Positions 15,725-23,630 of a DNA stretch of 47,262 nt are shown one piece after another. Source of the DNA: an uncultured Bacteroides sp. (GTDB lineage: Bacteria > Bacteroidota > Bacteroidia > Bacteroidales > Bacteroidaceae); contig URDR01000010.1 of NCBI GenBank assembly GCA_900546645.1, positions 1 through 47,262 on the forward strand. The letters run 5' to 3'. Each line of letters starts with the position of its first letter. Position 1 is the stretch's first letter. The position numbers were made by a program, and so were the translations under genes. The notes under the pieces are model-generated. The model did no database searches and had not been told where the DNA came from. It saw only the letters and a program-made list of their open reading frames with translations.

Positions 15725-16615
15725 ATGAAAGGTATTGTTTTAGCCGGAGGTTCAGGTACACGCCTTTACCCTATAACCAAGGGAGTCTCTAAGCAGTTAC
15801 TTCCCATTTTCGACAAACCCATGATTTATTATCCTATTTCAGTTCTTATGTTAGCTGGAATACGTGAAATTTTAATCATCTCCACTCCGCATGACCTTCC
15901 GGGGTTCCGCCGTTTATTAGGTGACGGAAGCGATTTTGGAGTACGCTTTGAATATGCCGAACAGCCTTCTCCAGATGGATTGGCTCAAGCTTTCATCATC
16001 GGAGAAGAATTTATCGGGAATGATGCAGCTTGCCTCGTTTTAGGAGATAATATTTTTCATGGAAACGGTTTTACCGCCTTGCTCAAAGAAGCCGTACGTA
16101 CTGCCGAGGAAGATGGAAAGGCTACTGTTTTCGGATATTGGGTAAGCGACCCCGAACGCTATGGTGTAGCTGAATTTGATAAAGAGGGTAATTGCCTATC
16201 AATTGAAGAGAAGCCTCAGCAACCCAAATCTAATTATGCCGTAACGGGACTTTATTTCTATCCGAATAAAGTGGTTAATGTTGCCAAGAACATCAAGCCC
16301 TCAGCCCGCGGGGAACTTGAAATTACAACGGTAAACCAGCACTTTTTAAAAGATGGAGAACTTAAAGTGCAGACCCTGGGAAGAGGATTTGCATGGTTGG
16401 ATACCGGAACACACGACTCACTGGCTGAAGCCTCGACTTACATTGAAGTGATTGAAAAACGACAAGGGCTGAAAGTGGCTTGCCTGGAAGGCATTGCCTT
16501 ACGCCATGGATGGATTACTCCAGAAAAAATGCAAGAGTTGGCAAAACCGATGTTGAAAAACCAATACGGCCAATACTTACTGAAGGTCATTGAAGAACTA
16601 AAACATAATAAATAA
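15725..16615 (+). CDS. rmlA: Glucose-1-phosphate thymidylyltransferase
   Basis: This cytosolic enzyme makes dTDP-glucose from dTTP and glucose-1-phosphate, the first step toward dTDP-L-rhamnose. The nucleotide-binding signature GGSGTRLYP is at 8-16 and the KQLLPIFDKPMI motif at 23-34, with LGDNIFHG, EEKPQQPKSNYAVTGLYFY and WLDTGTHDSL further along. The 296-residue length is normal for the short RmlA class. I choose the ATG at 15725 because the family begins MKGI(V/I)LAGG; the open frame upstream starts at TTG and runs through the promoter. It is followed 5 nt later by rmlC, so the two form an operon. Confidence 0.95.
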   Translation: MKGIVLAGGSGTRLYPITKGVSKQLLPIFDKPMIYYPISVLMLAGIREILIISTPHDLPGFRRLLGDGSDFGVRFEYAEQPSPDGLAQAFIIGEEFIGNDAACLVLGDNIFHGNGFTALLKEAVRTAEEDGKATVFGYWVSDPERYGVAEFDKEGNCLSIEEKPQQPKSNYAVTGLYFYPNKVVNVAKNIKPSARGELEITTVNQHFLKDGELKVQTLGRGFAWLDTGTHDSLAEASTYIEVIEKRQGLKVACLEGIALRHGWITPEKMQELAKPMLKNQYGQYLLKVIEELKHNK

Positions 16616-16620
16616 AGAGC

Positions 16621-17190
16621 ATGGAAGTTATCAAGACTCCTATCGAGGGAGTTGTTATAATTGAACCTCGCCTGTTTAACGACGGGCGTGGTTACTTTTT
16701 TGAATCATTCTCACAACGGGATTTTGAACAGCAAGTGCGTACCGTCCACTTTGTTCAAGACAATGAAAGCAAATCGAGCTACGGAGTATTACGTGGACTT
16801 CATTTCCAGAAGCCACCCTTTGCTCAAAGCAAACTGGTAAGAGTTGTAAAAGGAGCAGTATTAGATGTGGCAGTAGATATACGTAAAGGCTCGCCCACCT
16901 TCGGACAGCATGTAGCTGTAGAACTGACAGAGGATAATCACCGCCAGTTTTTTATTCCTCGTGGCTTTGCGCATGGGTTTAGTGTGCTTACCGATGAAGT
17001 GATTTTCCAATACAAGTGTGACAACTTCTATTCACCTCAAAGTGAAGGAGCGATTGCATGGGATGACCCGGCGCTCGGCATTGACTGGAAGATTCCTGCT
17101 GATAAAGTGATTTTATCTGATAAAGACAAAAAACATCCTTTGCTAAAAGATGCAGAGTGGCTGTTTGATTACAATGATACACTTTATTAA
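16621..17190 (+). CDS. rmlC: dTDP-4-dehydrorhamnose 3,5-epimerase
   Basis: This 189-residue cupin enzyme is the third step of dTDP-L-rhamnose synthesis. The signature features are FNDGRGYFFESF (19-30), the catalytic histidine H61 in VLRGLHFQ, VKGAVLDVAVDIRKGSPTFG (77-96), IPRGFAHGF, and FQYKCDNFYSP containing the catalytic tyrosine. It lies directly behind rmlA, but rmlB and rmlD do not follow; the transcription unit stops at a hairpin. The remaining enzymes must be elsewhere in the genome if rhamnose is made. Confidence 0.95.
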   Translation: MEVIKTPIEGVVIIEPRLFNDGRGYFFESFSQRDFEQQVRTVHFVQDNESKSSYGVLRGLHFQKPPFAQSKLVRVVKGAVLDVAVDIRKGSPTFGQHVAVELTEDNHRQFFIPRGFAHGFSVLTDEVIFQYKCDNFYSPQSEGAIAWDDPALGIDWKIPADKVILSDKDKKHPLLKDAEWLFDYNDTLY

Positions 17191-17202
17191 TAACAGTATT
17201 AC

Positions 17203-17257
17203 AAAAGAGGTGATAACCGATATGCAGATTTAACTGCTGACGATTATCACCTCTTTT
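17203..17257. terminator. Bidirectional terminator between rmlC and the DUF368 gene
   Basis: AAAAGAGGTGATAA (17203-17216) pairs perfectly with TTATCACCTCTTTT (17244-17257), with an inner GCAG/CTGC stem. A-rich on one side and T-rich on the other, it can serve both convergent genes. Confidence 0.75.
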
Positions 17258-17276
17258 CTTATAGACAGTTAAGGGG

Positions 17277-18176
17277 TCAACGGCTTGCCTTCGTAGAAAG
17301 TTTCTCCAAAAAATACACACTGAAAAAACCAATAAGAGCTAAAGTTACAGCTTCCCATACTTGCCCGGATGGTAAAATATTAGATTCAAGTTCTATTATA
17401 TGCCCATCGGCCATCGTTTCTATCTTCTCTTTCCAAGGCCATACTTTGTTTAATGAACCGAGCATAAAACCGGTTAAAACAGCCAATGTTATGTTACGGA
17501 AGTACTTTAAGGCATAAGAAAGAACACGCGAGAAAGTGGTTATTCCAATAAAAGCCCCCGCAGCAAAAATCAGCATGACTTTTATATTCAAGGTCTTTAC
17601 AGCCTCCATTATAAAGAAATATTTTCCCAAAAGAACCAGGATGAAGCTCCCGGAAATACCCGGAAGTATCATTGCACAAATAGCAATAGCTCCACAAATA
17701 AAAATAAACCACCATTCTGCCGAAGTTTCTGCCGGAGTAGCTATGGTAATATAAAACGCAATGATTGCTCCTGCCACGAATCCTGCAATGGTCTTCCAGT
17801 TCCATTCTTTTATATCCTTCGATACAAACCAGGTAGAAGCCAAGACTAAGCCGAAGAAGAATGACCACACCAATACCGGATGGGCTACCAACAGCCAAGT
17901 TATGACTTTTGCCAATGAAAACACACTGATTCCAATACCCAAAAGGATAGAAAAAAGGAAATTAGCATGAATATACTGCCAAAAAGCTTTCAGATTGCCG
18001 GAGAACAGCAATTTCAAACTTTCCCCGTTAATACTTTTTATAGAATTAATCAACTCGTCATAAATACCCACTATAAAAGCAATTGTTCCACCGGATACGC
18101 CTGGAACCACATCGGCTGCTCCCATACCCATTCCTTTAAGAGTTAGAATGGCATAGTCTTTTAATTTACGTTCCAT
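17277..18176 (-). CDS. DUF368-family polytopic membrane protein
   Basis: This 299-residue protein with about eight to nine membrane segments belongs to the DUF368 family (PF04018). It carries the N-terminal GMGMGAADVVPGVSGGTIAFIVGIY and the second half-repeat AICAMILPGISGSFILVLLGKY. The paired GVSGG/GISGS turns suggest an inverted-repeat transporter fold. Relatives have been linked with recycling of undecaprenyl phosphate, which would fit the neighbouring glycan genes, but that is an inference. I start at MERKLKDYA because relatives begin there; an upstream ATG would add ten residues. It lies about 110 bp behind guaA. Confidence 0.85.
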   Translation of the reverse strand: MERKLKDYAILTLKGMGMGAADVVPGVSGGTIAFIVGIYDELINSIKSINGESLKLLFSGNLKAFWQYIHANFLFSILLGIGISVFSLAKVITWLLVAHPVLVWSFFFGLVLASTWFVSKDIKEWNWKTIAGFVAGAIIAFYITIATPAETSAEWWFIFICGAIAICAMILPGISGSFILVLLGKYFFIMEAVKTLNIKVMLIFAAGAFIGITTFSRVLSYALKYFRNITLAVLTGFMLGSLNKVWPWKEKIETMADGHIIELESNILPSGQVWEAVTLALIGFFSVYFLEKLSTKASR

Positions 18177-18196
18177 CTTTGTGTTATCAACAAAAT

Positions 18197-18243
18197 AGAG
18201 ACACAAAGAGCAGAATAAGCAAACTCTACGACTTTGTGCCTCT
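18197..18243 (-). terminator. Stem-loop between guaA and the DUF368 gene
   Basis: AGAGGCACAAAG and CTTTGTGTCTCT (minus strand) form a 12-bp stem with one mismatch, followed by ATTTTGTT. It is probably the guaA terminator, possibly leaky. Confidence 0.45.
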
Positions 18244-18284
18244 AATTTCTATTTCAAGAAAGTTTTATTTTTCATTTTCAGTCA

Positions 18285-19838
18285 TTATTCCCACTCGATT
18301 GTGGCTGGTGGCTTAGACGAAATATCATAACATACACGATTTACTCCTTTTACCTTGTTTATGATATCATTTGATACCTTAGCCATGAATTCATAAGGTA
18401 AGTGAGCCCAGTCGGCTGTCATGGCATCTGTGCTGGTTACTGCACGTAAAGCTACGGCACGTTCATAAGTACGCTCATCTCCCATTACACCTACGCTCTG
18501 AACTGGCAGCAAAATTACTCCAGCCTGCCATACCTGATGGTAAAGAGCTACTTCATTACCGGCTTCGTCTTTCACCTTCCAATCACGCAAACCTTGGATA
18601 AAGATATCATCAGCATCTTGCAAGATTCGCACTTTCTCAGGAGTAATATCTCCCAGGATACGTACGGCCAAGCCCGGTCCGGGGAAAGGATGGCGTGTAA
18701 TCAGGTGCTCAGGCATACCCAACTCACGACCTACACGGCGAACTTCATCTTTGAACAGCAAACGCAAAGGTTCGCAGAGTTTCAGATTCATTTTCTCGGG
18801 CAAACCTCCCACGTTATGATGGCTCTTGATTACCGTTCCTGTAATTGATAATGATTCAATGCAGTCAGGATAAATTGTGCCTTGAGCCAGCCATTTTACG
18901 TCTTTAATCTTATGAGCTTCTTCATCGAATACATCAATGAATCCTTTGCCTATAATTTTACGTTTACGTTCAGGTTCTGTTACACCTTCCAGTTCTGAGA
19001 AGAACTTTGCACTTGCATCCACTCCAATCACATTCAGTCCCAAGCATTCATAGTCATGAAGCACGTTCTTGAATTCATTCTTGCGAAGCATTCCGTGGTC
19101 AACGAAAATACAAGTCAGGTTCTTTCCGATAGCCCGATTTAACAATACAGCCGCTACTGAAGAATCAACCCCTCCACTCAAGCCTAAAACAACTTTATCA
19201 TCGCCCAACTGTGCCTTTAATTCGGCTACTGTAGTTTCAATAAATGAGGCCGCGCTCCAATCTTGTTTACCTCCACAGATATCAACAACAAAGTTCTTCA
19301 AAAGCTGTGTACCATCTTGGCTGTGGAATACTTCCGGATGGAACTGTACGCCCCATAATTTTTCACCTTCAGCCTGATAAGCTGCTACGGCTACTTTATC
19401 GGTTGAAGCAATGATTTTAAAGTTTTCCGGAATAGCTGTAATAGTATCACCATGACTCATCCAAACCTGTGAACCTTCACGAACACCTTTCAACAAAGGA
19501 TTCTGATGATCGAAAGTCGCAAGATGAGCACGTCCGTACTCACGTGTATTGGCCGGCTCCACTTTACCTCCATTCGTATAGGCCATAAACTGAGCACCAT
19601 AGCAAATTCCCAAGATAGGATATTTTCCACGAATCTCAGATAAGTCTACCTTGAAAGCCTTTTCGTCGTAAACAGAGAAAGGACTTCCCGAAAGAATGAC
19701 ACCAATTACCGAAGGATCATTGTGAGGAAACTTGTTGTAGGGAACAATCTCGCAATACATGTTCAACTCACGGACACGACGACCGATAAGCTGTGTGGTC
19801 TGTGAACCGAAATCAAGAATAATGATTTTTTCCTGCAT
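18285..19838 (-). CDS. guaA: GMP synthase (glutamine-hydrolysing)
   Basis: This 517-residue cytosolic enzyme converts XMP to GMP with glutamine and ATP. The N-terminal class I glutaminase has the nucleophile C79 in GICYGAQ and the H167/E169 pair in QFHPEV. The ATP-pyrophosphatase domain carries the P-loop SGGVDSS (221-227). The C-terminal dimerisation domain has LITRHPFPGPGLAVRILG, and the protein ends in the characteristic KPPATIEWE. Length and ending show it is complete. A -7 box (TATCTTTG, 19877-19870) lies inside a large inverted repeat before the gene. Confidence 0.97.
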   Translation of the reverse strand: MQEKIIILDFGSQTTQLIGRRVRELNMYCEIVPYNKFPHNDPSVIGVILSGSPFSVYDEKAFKVDLSEIRGKYPILGICYGAQFMAYTNGGKVEPANTREYGRAHLATFDHQNPLLKGVREGSQVWMSHGDTITAIPENFKIIASTDKVAVAAYQAEGEKLWGVQFHPEVFHSQDGTQLLKNFVVDICGGKQDWSAASFIETTVAELKAQLGDDKVVLGLSGGVDSSVAAVLLNRAIGKNLTCIFVDHGMLRKNEFKNVLHDYECLGLNVIGVDASAKFFSELEGVTEPERKRKIIGKGFIDVFDEEAHKIKDVKWLAQGTIYPDCIESLSITGTVIKSHHNVGGLPEKMNLKLCEPLRLLFKDEVRRVGRELGMPEHLITRHPFPGPGLAVRILGDITPEKVRILQDADDIFIQGLRDWKVKDEAGNEVALYHQVWQAGVILLPVQSVGVMGDERTYERAVALRAVTSTDAMTADWAHLPYEFMAKVSNDIINKVKGVNRVCYDISSKPPATIEWE

Positions 19839-19860
19839 ATTGTGTTATATGATAAATATT

Positions 19861-19941
19861 CTATGCGTGCAAAGATACTTAGAATTTTTCAGATATGCTA
19901 TGAAGCAAGAGCTTAAAAATTCATTTTCTTTACACGCATAG
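19861..19941 (-). promoter_or_regulatory. 81-bp nested inverted repeat containing the guaA promoter
   Basis: The outer arms CTATGCGTG(C/T)AAAG are at 19861-19874 and, inverted, at 19928-19941 (13 of 14 match). The inner arms GAATTTTT (19882-19889) and AAAAATTC (19915-19922) nest inside. The guaA -7 box TATCTTTG (19877-19870) overlaps one outer arm. It could be a cruciform or operator for guaA, or a 3' hairpin of the upstream PepSY-like gene. Confidence 0.5.
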
Positions 19942-19966
19942 TGCTCAAGAAGATTAATCACCGATA

Positions 19967-20404
19967 TTAATCATCGATATCAATCACCTGCATATTATTA
20001 TCAAAAGTTATTTCCCATCGGTTAGATAACTTTACTTCTATCTTATGTTTATCGCGTTCTATTTTCTGGATTACAGTTCCCGGATAATTTTGCTTCACAT
20101 AATCACGGATGGGCTGCGGAATAATCTCTGCTGGAATCTCACCTGTTTTATATAGTACTTCTGTCCATTCACCCGAACGGTCAAATTCCACTTTGCTTCC
20201 GTTGGTAAACAACACTTCATAAGTCTTTGACAAAAATTCGGTCTCTACCTTTGCCAATGCCACTTTATTGTCTTTAAAATAAGTAGTGATAAATGTTTGA
20301 GCAGGAGTAGGCAACTGGCCGATTTGAACGGTCTTCACATTATCTGCTTTTGAAACAACTGAAAGAGCAAACAAACCTACTAATAAAAAAACTAATTTTT
20401 TCAT
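19967..20404 (-). CDS. PepSY-like (BLIP-fold) periplasmic protein
   Basis: This protein of about 145 residues has a Sec signal peptide (MKKLVFLLVGLFALSVVSKA) and two similar domains, each with an amphipathic helix and beta-strands: one from LPTPAQTFITTYFKD, the other from IPQPIRDYVKQNYPG, each followed by strands with a W/F-D end. This is the PF11396 PepSY-like pattern common in Bacteroidetes. An alternative ATG three codons upstream exists. It lies behind the two-component genes on the same strand, separated by 235 bp with a repeat array. Such proteins are often targets or modulators of neighbouring sensor kinases; this is inferred here. It is probably periplasmic. Confidence 0.8.
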   Translation of the reverse strand: MKKLVFLLVGLFALSVVSKADNVKTVQIGQLPTPAQTFITTYFKDNKVALAKVETEFLSKTYEVLFTNGSKVEFDRSGEWTEVLYKTGEIPAEIIPQPIRDYVKQNYPGTVIQKIERDKHKIEVKLSNRWEITFDNNMQVIDIDD

Positions 20405-20524
20405 ATGATTCACTTTTTATGGGTTAATATTTTATTGTACAGCAAAGATGTAATGGAAATCTGAAAAGATTCTGAATAATGCTTGGAAGCAATTTGATTT
20501 AACATAAAAAAACAGGGAATCTTC

Positions 20525-20592
20525 AGTAACGGCAAAATGAGGTCGTTAGTAACGACCAAGCTCTGCTGTTACTAACGACCACCTCATCTTTT
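20525..20592. repeat. Array with 23-bp period between the kinase and PepSY-like genes
   Basis: Three units start at 20525, 20548 and 20571, each beginning A(G/C)TAACG(G/A)C and, in the first two, ending in GTT. They also create an imperfect hairpin, ATGAGGT-CGTTAGTAAC against GTTACTAACG-ACC-ACCTCAT, and the near-palindrome GGTCGTTAGTAACGACC. On the minus strand the hairpin is followed by TTTT, so it may also end the kinase transcript. Confidence 0.6.
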
Positions 20593-20647
20593 ACTTCTCC
20601 TAAAAAGGCTCTTTGCACGTATATTACATCCATCCTACATACGATAT

Positions 20648-21925
20648 TTACGAAGGTGCATGGGAAACCGTAAACTGATGACGGCGGTTTATGTAACTAT
20701 AACTAATGATTAAATGATTTACCTTACAGATGGAATCAACCAGTGCCAAGCCAAGACCAGTAGATCCTTCTTTCTTCTTTCCCTGATAAAATCGTTCAAA
20801 AATTCTATTCGGATCCAAAGGTTCCTTCCCATCGTTGCTGACTATAAACGATTCTCTGGTAGAATGTACCTCTATCTCTCCACCCTCCGGAGTATGGACA
20901 AAAGCATTTTTCACCAAATTTGTCAAAAGAACAGAAGCCAGCGATTCACTTATAAAAAGAGAAAAACATCCTTCACTTTTAACCTTTACCTGAAGTCTAC
21001 GATAGGAATACGCTTCTTCATAGTCAGGGAGATAGGTATCCAGCAGATCATTAAGGCAAATATTTTTCACATCACTGAACTGATGGTTTTCAATTTTACA
21101 TAAAAGTAAAAGTGATTTATTCATTCTCGTCAAGTTTTCCAGTGTTTGATGAGTTTTAGCCAGTTCCGTAAGCTGTTGTTCTGTAAACGAACCTTCATCC
21201 ATCAGCGCTTCAAGCCTGTTTTGGCAAATAGCCAAAGGAGTCTGCATTTCATGAGAAGCATTTCCTATAAAAAGCCGCTGCTGTTCAAACTGCTTTTCAC
21301 TCCGCTCTACTGCAATCATCGTTGCCTCATTGAGTTTACGAAACTCGGTTATTTGAGTCTTATTTTTCAATGGAGCAGTTTTCTCGCCCAGACGATACTG
21401 TTCCAGCCACTCCAGCAACACATACAGAGGCTTCATATTACGCTGAAAAACTCCTGCGTTTACAGCCAGAATAGAGAGCAGCAAGATGATATACAGAAAG
21501 ACAATCCACTCTAACATAGCTTGCCGCAAATCATATTTTTCAATGGTCGGCGTATAAACCACCAGCTCTTTGTAGCTACCACTGTCTGTTTTAAATATAA
21601 CCATCAAGACCCTTGCGGGTTCTTCTTCTTTTTTCTCCTCTATATAAACCATTTCATCGTGATAGGATATATGGGGATGCTGCTGAGCATACTCTTCACT
21701 TACATCATATAAATAATACTGATTATTTGACCCATTACTGCTCGACGGCAATTCTTCATCGGAAAGCGCACGTATTATAATTGTCTCTGCATAATCGGTC
21801 AATGAGTCATCGGTTTCATCGTTCACTTCTTCTATCATTGCCCAATAGAAGAACACAGCCCAAAAAGAAAGGACTAAAACCAACAAGACGGACACCCGCC
21901 ACATTACCCAATGGAAAAGCTTCAT
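20648..21925 (-). CDS. Two-component sensor histidine kinase
   Basis: This 425-residue inner-membrane kinase has a first membrane helix at about 11-30, an extracytoplasmic sensor region to about 137 and a second helix at 139-158. A linker is followed by the HisKA dimerisation domain with the phospho-acceptor H225 in NASHEMQTPL, and the ATPase domain has an N-box NLVKNAFVH and the G-box GSTGLGLALVDSI. The middle G1 box is reduced to VSNDG. It overlaps the response regulator by 4 bp (ATGA), so the two are translated together. The signal is unknown; the PepSY-like protein downstream may take part. Confidence 0.92.
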   Translation of the reverse strand: MKLFHWVMWRVSVLLVLVLSFWAVFFYWAMIEEVNDETDDSLTDYAETIIIRALSDEELPSSSNGSNNQYYLYDVSEEYAQQHPHISYHDEMVYIEEKKEEEPARVLMVIFKTDSGSYKELVVYTPTIEKYDLRQAMLEWIVFLYIILLLSILAVNAGVFQRNMKPLYVLLEWLEQYRLGEKTAPLKNKTQITEFRKLNEATMIAVERSEKQFEQQRLFIGNASHEMQTPLAICQNRLEALMDEGSFTEQQLTELAKTHQTLENLTRMNKSLLLLCKIENHQFSDVKNICLNDLLDTYLPDYEEAYSYRRLQVKVKSEGCFSLFISESLASVLLTNLVKNAFVHTPEGGEIEVHSTRESFIVSNDGKEPLDPNRIFERFYQGKKKEGSTGLGLALVDSICKVNHLIISYSYINRRHQFTVSHAPS

Positions 21926-22599
21926 TCTAAAACAAATTTATAACCAATACCATAAACTGCTTTTAATTCCGGAGTCGCGCCTGCATCTTTTAAGTGTTTA
22001 CGCAAGTTTTTTATCTGAGCATAAATAAAATCAAAATTATCAACCTGATCAATATGGTCTCCCCAGACTGACTCAGCTAATGTATTTTTATTTATCAGTC
22101 GACCGGGACGCAACATAAAGTATAAAAGAATATCGTATTCTTTACGGCTCAGCTCGACTTCTTTTTTTTCAATAAACACCTTAAAGGAGTCGGGCACTAT
22201 CTCGATGTTACCATATTGTATGCGCTGCTCTCCCTGGTAAGCCTTCCGCCTCAACAAGCTTTTCAGCCGAGCATGTAATTCCGCGAGATAAAAAGGTTTG
22301 GCCAAATAATCATCTGCCCCCAAATCAAGCCCCTTTACCTTATCCTCCAATGAGTCTTTTGCTGAAAGAATAATTACATTGGTATGCTTCCCCAGTGCCT
22401 GCAGTTCATGCAGCAAGTCAAGTCCGGTTCCATCAGGCAACATGATATCCAACAGGATACAATCATAATCATAATCTTCAACCTTGCGCAAAGCCGTTTT
22501 GTAATCGGATGCTTGAGAAACAATATAACGCTCTTTTTCCAATGAGTCAACCATTATTTCCCGCAAATTATCATCATCTTCCACTATCAATATTTTCAT
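21922..22599 (-). CDS. OmpR/PhoB-family response regulator
   Basis: This 225-residue regulator has a receiver domain with the acidic pocket EDDD (7-10), phospho-acceptor D51 in CILLDIMLPDGTG, and the switch lysine in LAKPF. It is followed by an OmpR-type winged helix (SRKEYDILLYFMLRPG, FIYAQIKNLRKHLKDAG, AVYGIGYKF). It is the first gene of the pair and its stop overlaps the kinase start. It has its own promoter and lies behind the terminator of the PUL, so it is not simply part of that operon. Similar pairs in Bacteroides include RprX/RprY, but I do not assign that name. Confidence 0.93.
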   Translation of the reverse strand: MKILIVEDDDNLREIMVDSLEKERYIVSQASDYKTALRKVEDYDYDCILLDIMLPDGTGLDLLHELQALGKHTNVIILSAKDSLEDKVKGLDLGADDYLAKPFYLAELHARLKSLLRRKAYQGEQRIQYGNIEIVPDSFKVFIEKKEVELSRKEYDILLYFMLRPGRLINKNTLAESVWGDHIDQVDNFDFIYAQIKNLRKHLKDAGATPELKAVYGIGYKFVLE

Positions 22600-22623
22600 A
22601 ATAAGATTCTCTTAAAGACAACA

Positions 22624-22653
22624 CAAAAATAACAATTTAAATAGATCAGCAAA
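22624..22653 (-). promoter_or_regulatory. Promoter of the two-component operon
   Basis: Minus strand: TTTG (22653-22650), 18 nt, TATTTTTG (22631-22624), about 25 nt before the start codon. Confidence 0.65.
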
Positions 22654-22663
22654 GGCTTTTTCC

Positions 22664-22699
22664 AAAAAAAGGAGACTCCGCCTCACAGCGCAGTCTCCT
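22664..22699 (-). terminator. Intrinsic terminator of the PUL enzyme operon
   Basis: AGGAGACT (22699-22692), a GC-rich loop and AGTCTCC, followed by seven T on the minus strand, make a classical terminator. A second hairpin (TCTCT/AGAGA, around 22745-22767) lies between it and the NigD-like stop. Confidence 0.85.
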
Positions 22700-22787
22700 C
22701 TCTAATCGATATTTATAAAAAATTAAAGTTTGTCTGTGATTCCTTTTCTCTTTTTTAGAGAAAGGAAAACAGGCATCGTCAAACAGT

Positions 22788-23531
22788 TTATTTAACTTGC
22801 ATTTCCGAAACATTCAGTTTACGCGGCTCTTCAGGAGTTCCATATGCTTCTTTTTCTAAAGTCAACGTACGATACCCATTTACAGCCGAATGAATACGGA
22901 GTTTGATTCCCTTTGAATACTCAAGCTCGCTTTTCAAAGTATTTAAGTTATAGCACACAGCCCCGGGAACTACTTGGTTTAATGTATCACCATAAGTATG
23001 ATAACGATACTCCAAATAAATATAACCATCTTCTTTAAAAGAAGCATCAGATTCTACTTTCCGGTTCCGGACCAAGCTTACACGGTGTGCTTTTGACCTC
23101 GGAACTTTCTGTTGGAAAGTCATATTCAAATATCCACCGGAAAGCCATATATTATGGATATATGCAGGGTCATCTCCATACTCTTTTTCATTCTCAGCAG
23201 TAAGTTCTTCTACGGGTTTAGTCAGAATCGGATTAATCAATTCCGGCTTAATAGCATAATCATACCCTTGAAAATCTTTCTGCAACGGATTAAAATAAAG
23301 TATAGCCCGATCTCCCTCGTTCCCCCGGTAACCAGTAATGGCCGTTGCCGCAGGCCACATCGTTCCCCAACGGTCACCGATGAAGCTATAGGCACCATCT
23401 CCTTCAACATGTACGGTTACCCAGTCTACACCTAAATCGCCAATTGAATATCTATCATCATCATTGCAGCTTTGAAATACGGTTGAAATTGCCAACAGTA
23501 AAGCTGCTCCGTATCGTTTCAGTTTTCTCAT
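22788..23531 (-). CDS. NigD-like lipoprotein
   Basis: This 247-residue lipoprotein has a lipobox ending FQSC (C22) followed by NDDD, an acidic stretch typical of surface-exposed Bacteroidetes lipoproteins. The body is beta-rich with an N-terminal small domain (GDLGVDWVTVHVEGDGAYSFIGDRWGTMWP) and a C-terminal domain, matching the NigD-like family. The biochemical role of the family is not established. I start at MRKLKRYG, which gives a normal signal peptide; an upstream ATG would add 14 residues. It is the last gene of the PUL enzyme operon, just before a strong terminator. Confidence 0.8.
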   Translation of the reverse strand: MRKLKRYGAALLLAISTVFQSCNDDDRYSIGDLGVDWVTVHVEGDGAYSFIGDRWGTMWPAATAITGYRGNEGDRAILYFNPLQKDFQGYDYAIKPELINPILTKPVEELTAENEKEYGDDPAYIHNIWLSGGYLNMTFQQKVPRSKAHRVSLVRNRKVESDASFKEDGYIYLEYRYHTYGDTLNQVVPGAVCYNLNTLKSELEYSKGIKLRIHSAVNGYRTLTLEKEAYGTPEEPRKLNVSEMQVK

Positions 23532-23630
23532 ATTTTCTCTTTTAAAGTATTTATCTAAAAAAAGACGATACAAGTAAAATACTGCATGGTGCTAACATTA
23601 ATTAACGAGAAAGTCTTCCTCAATACATTG

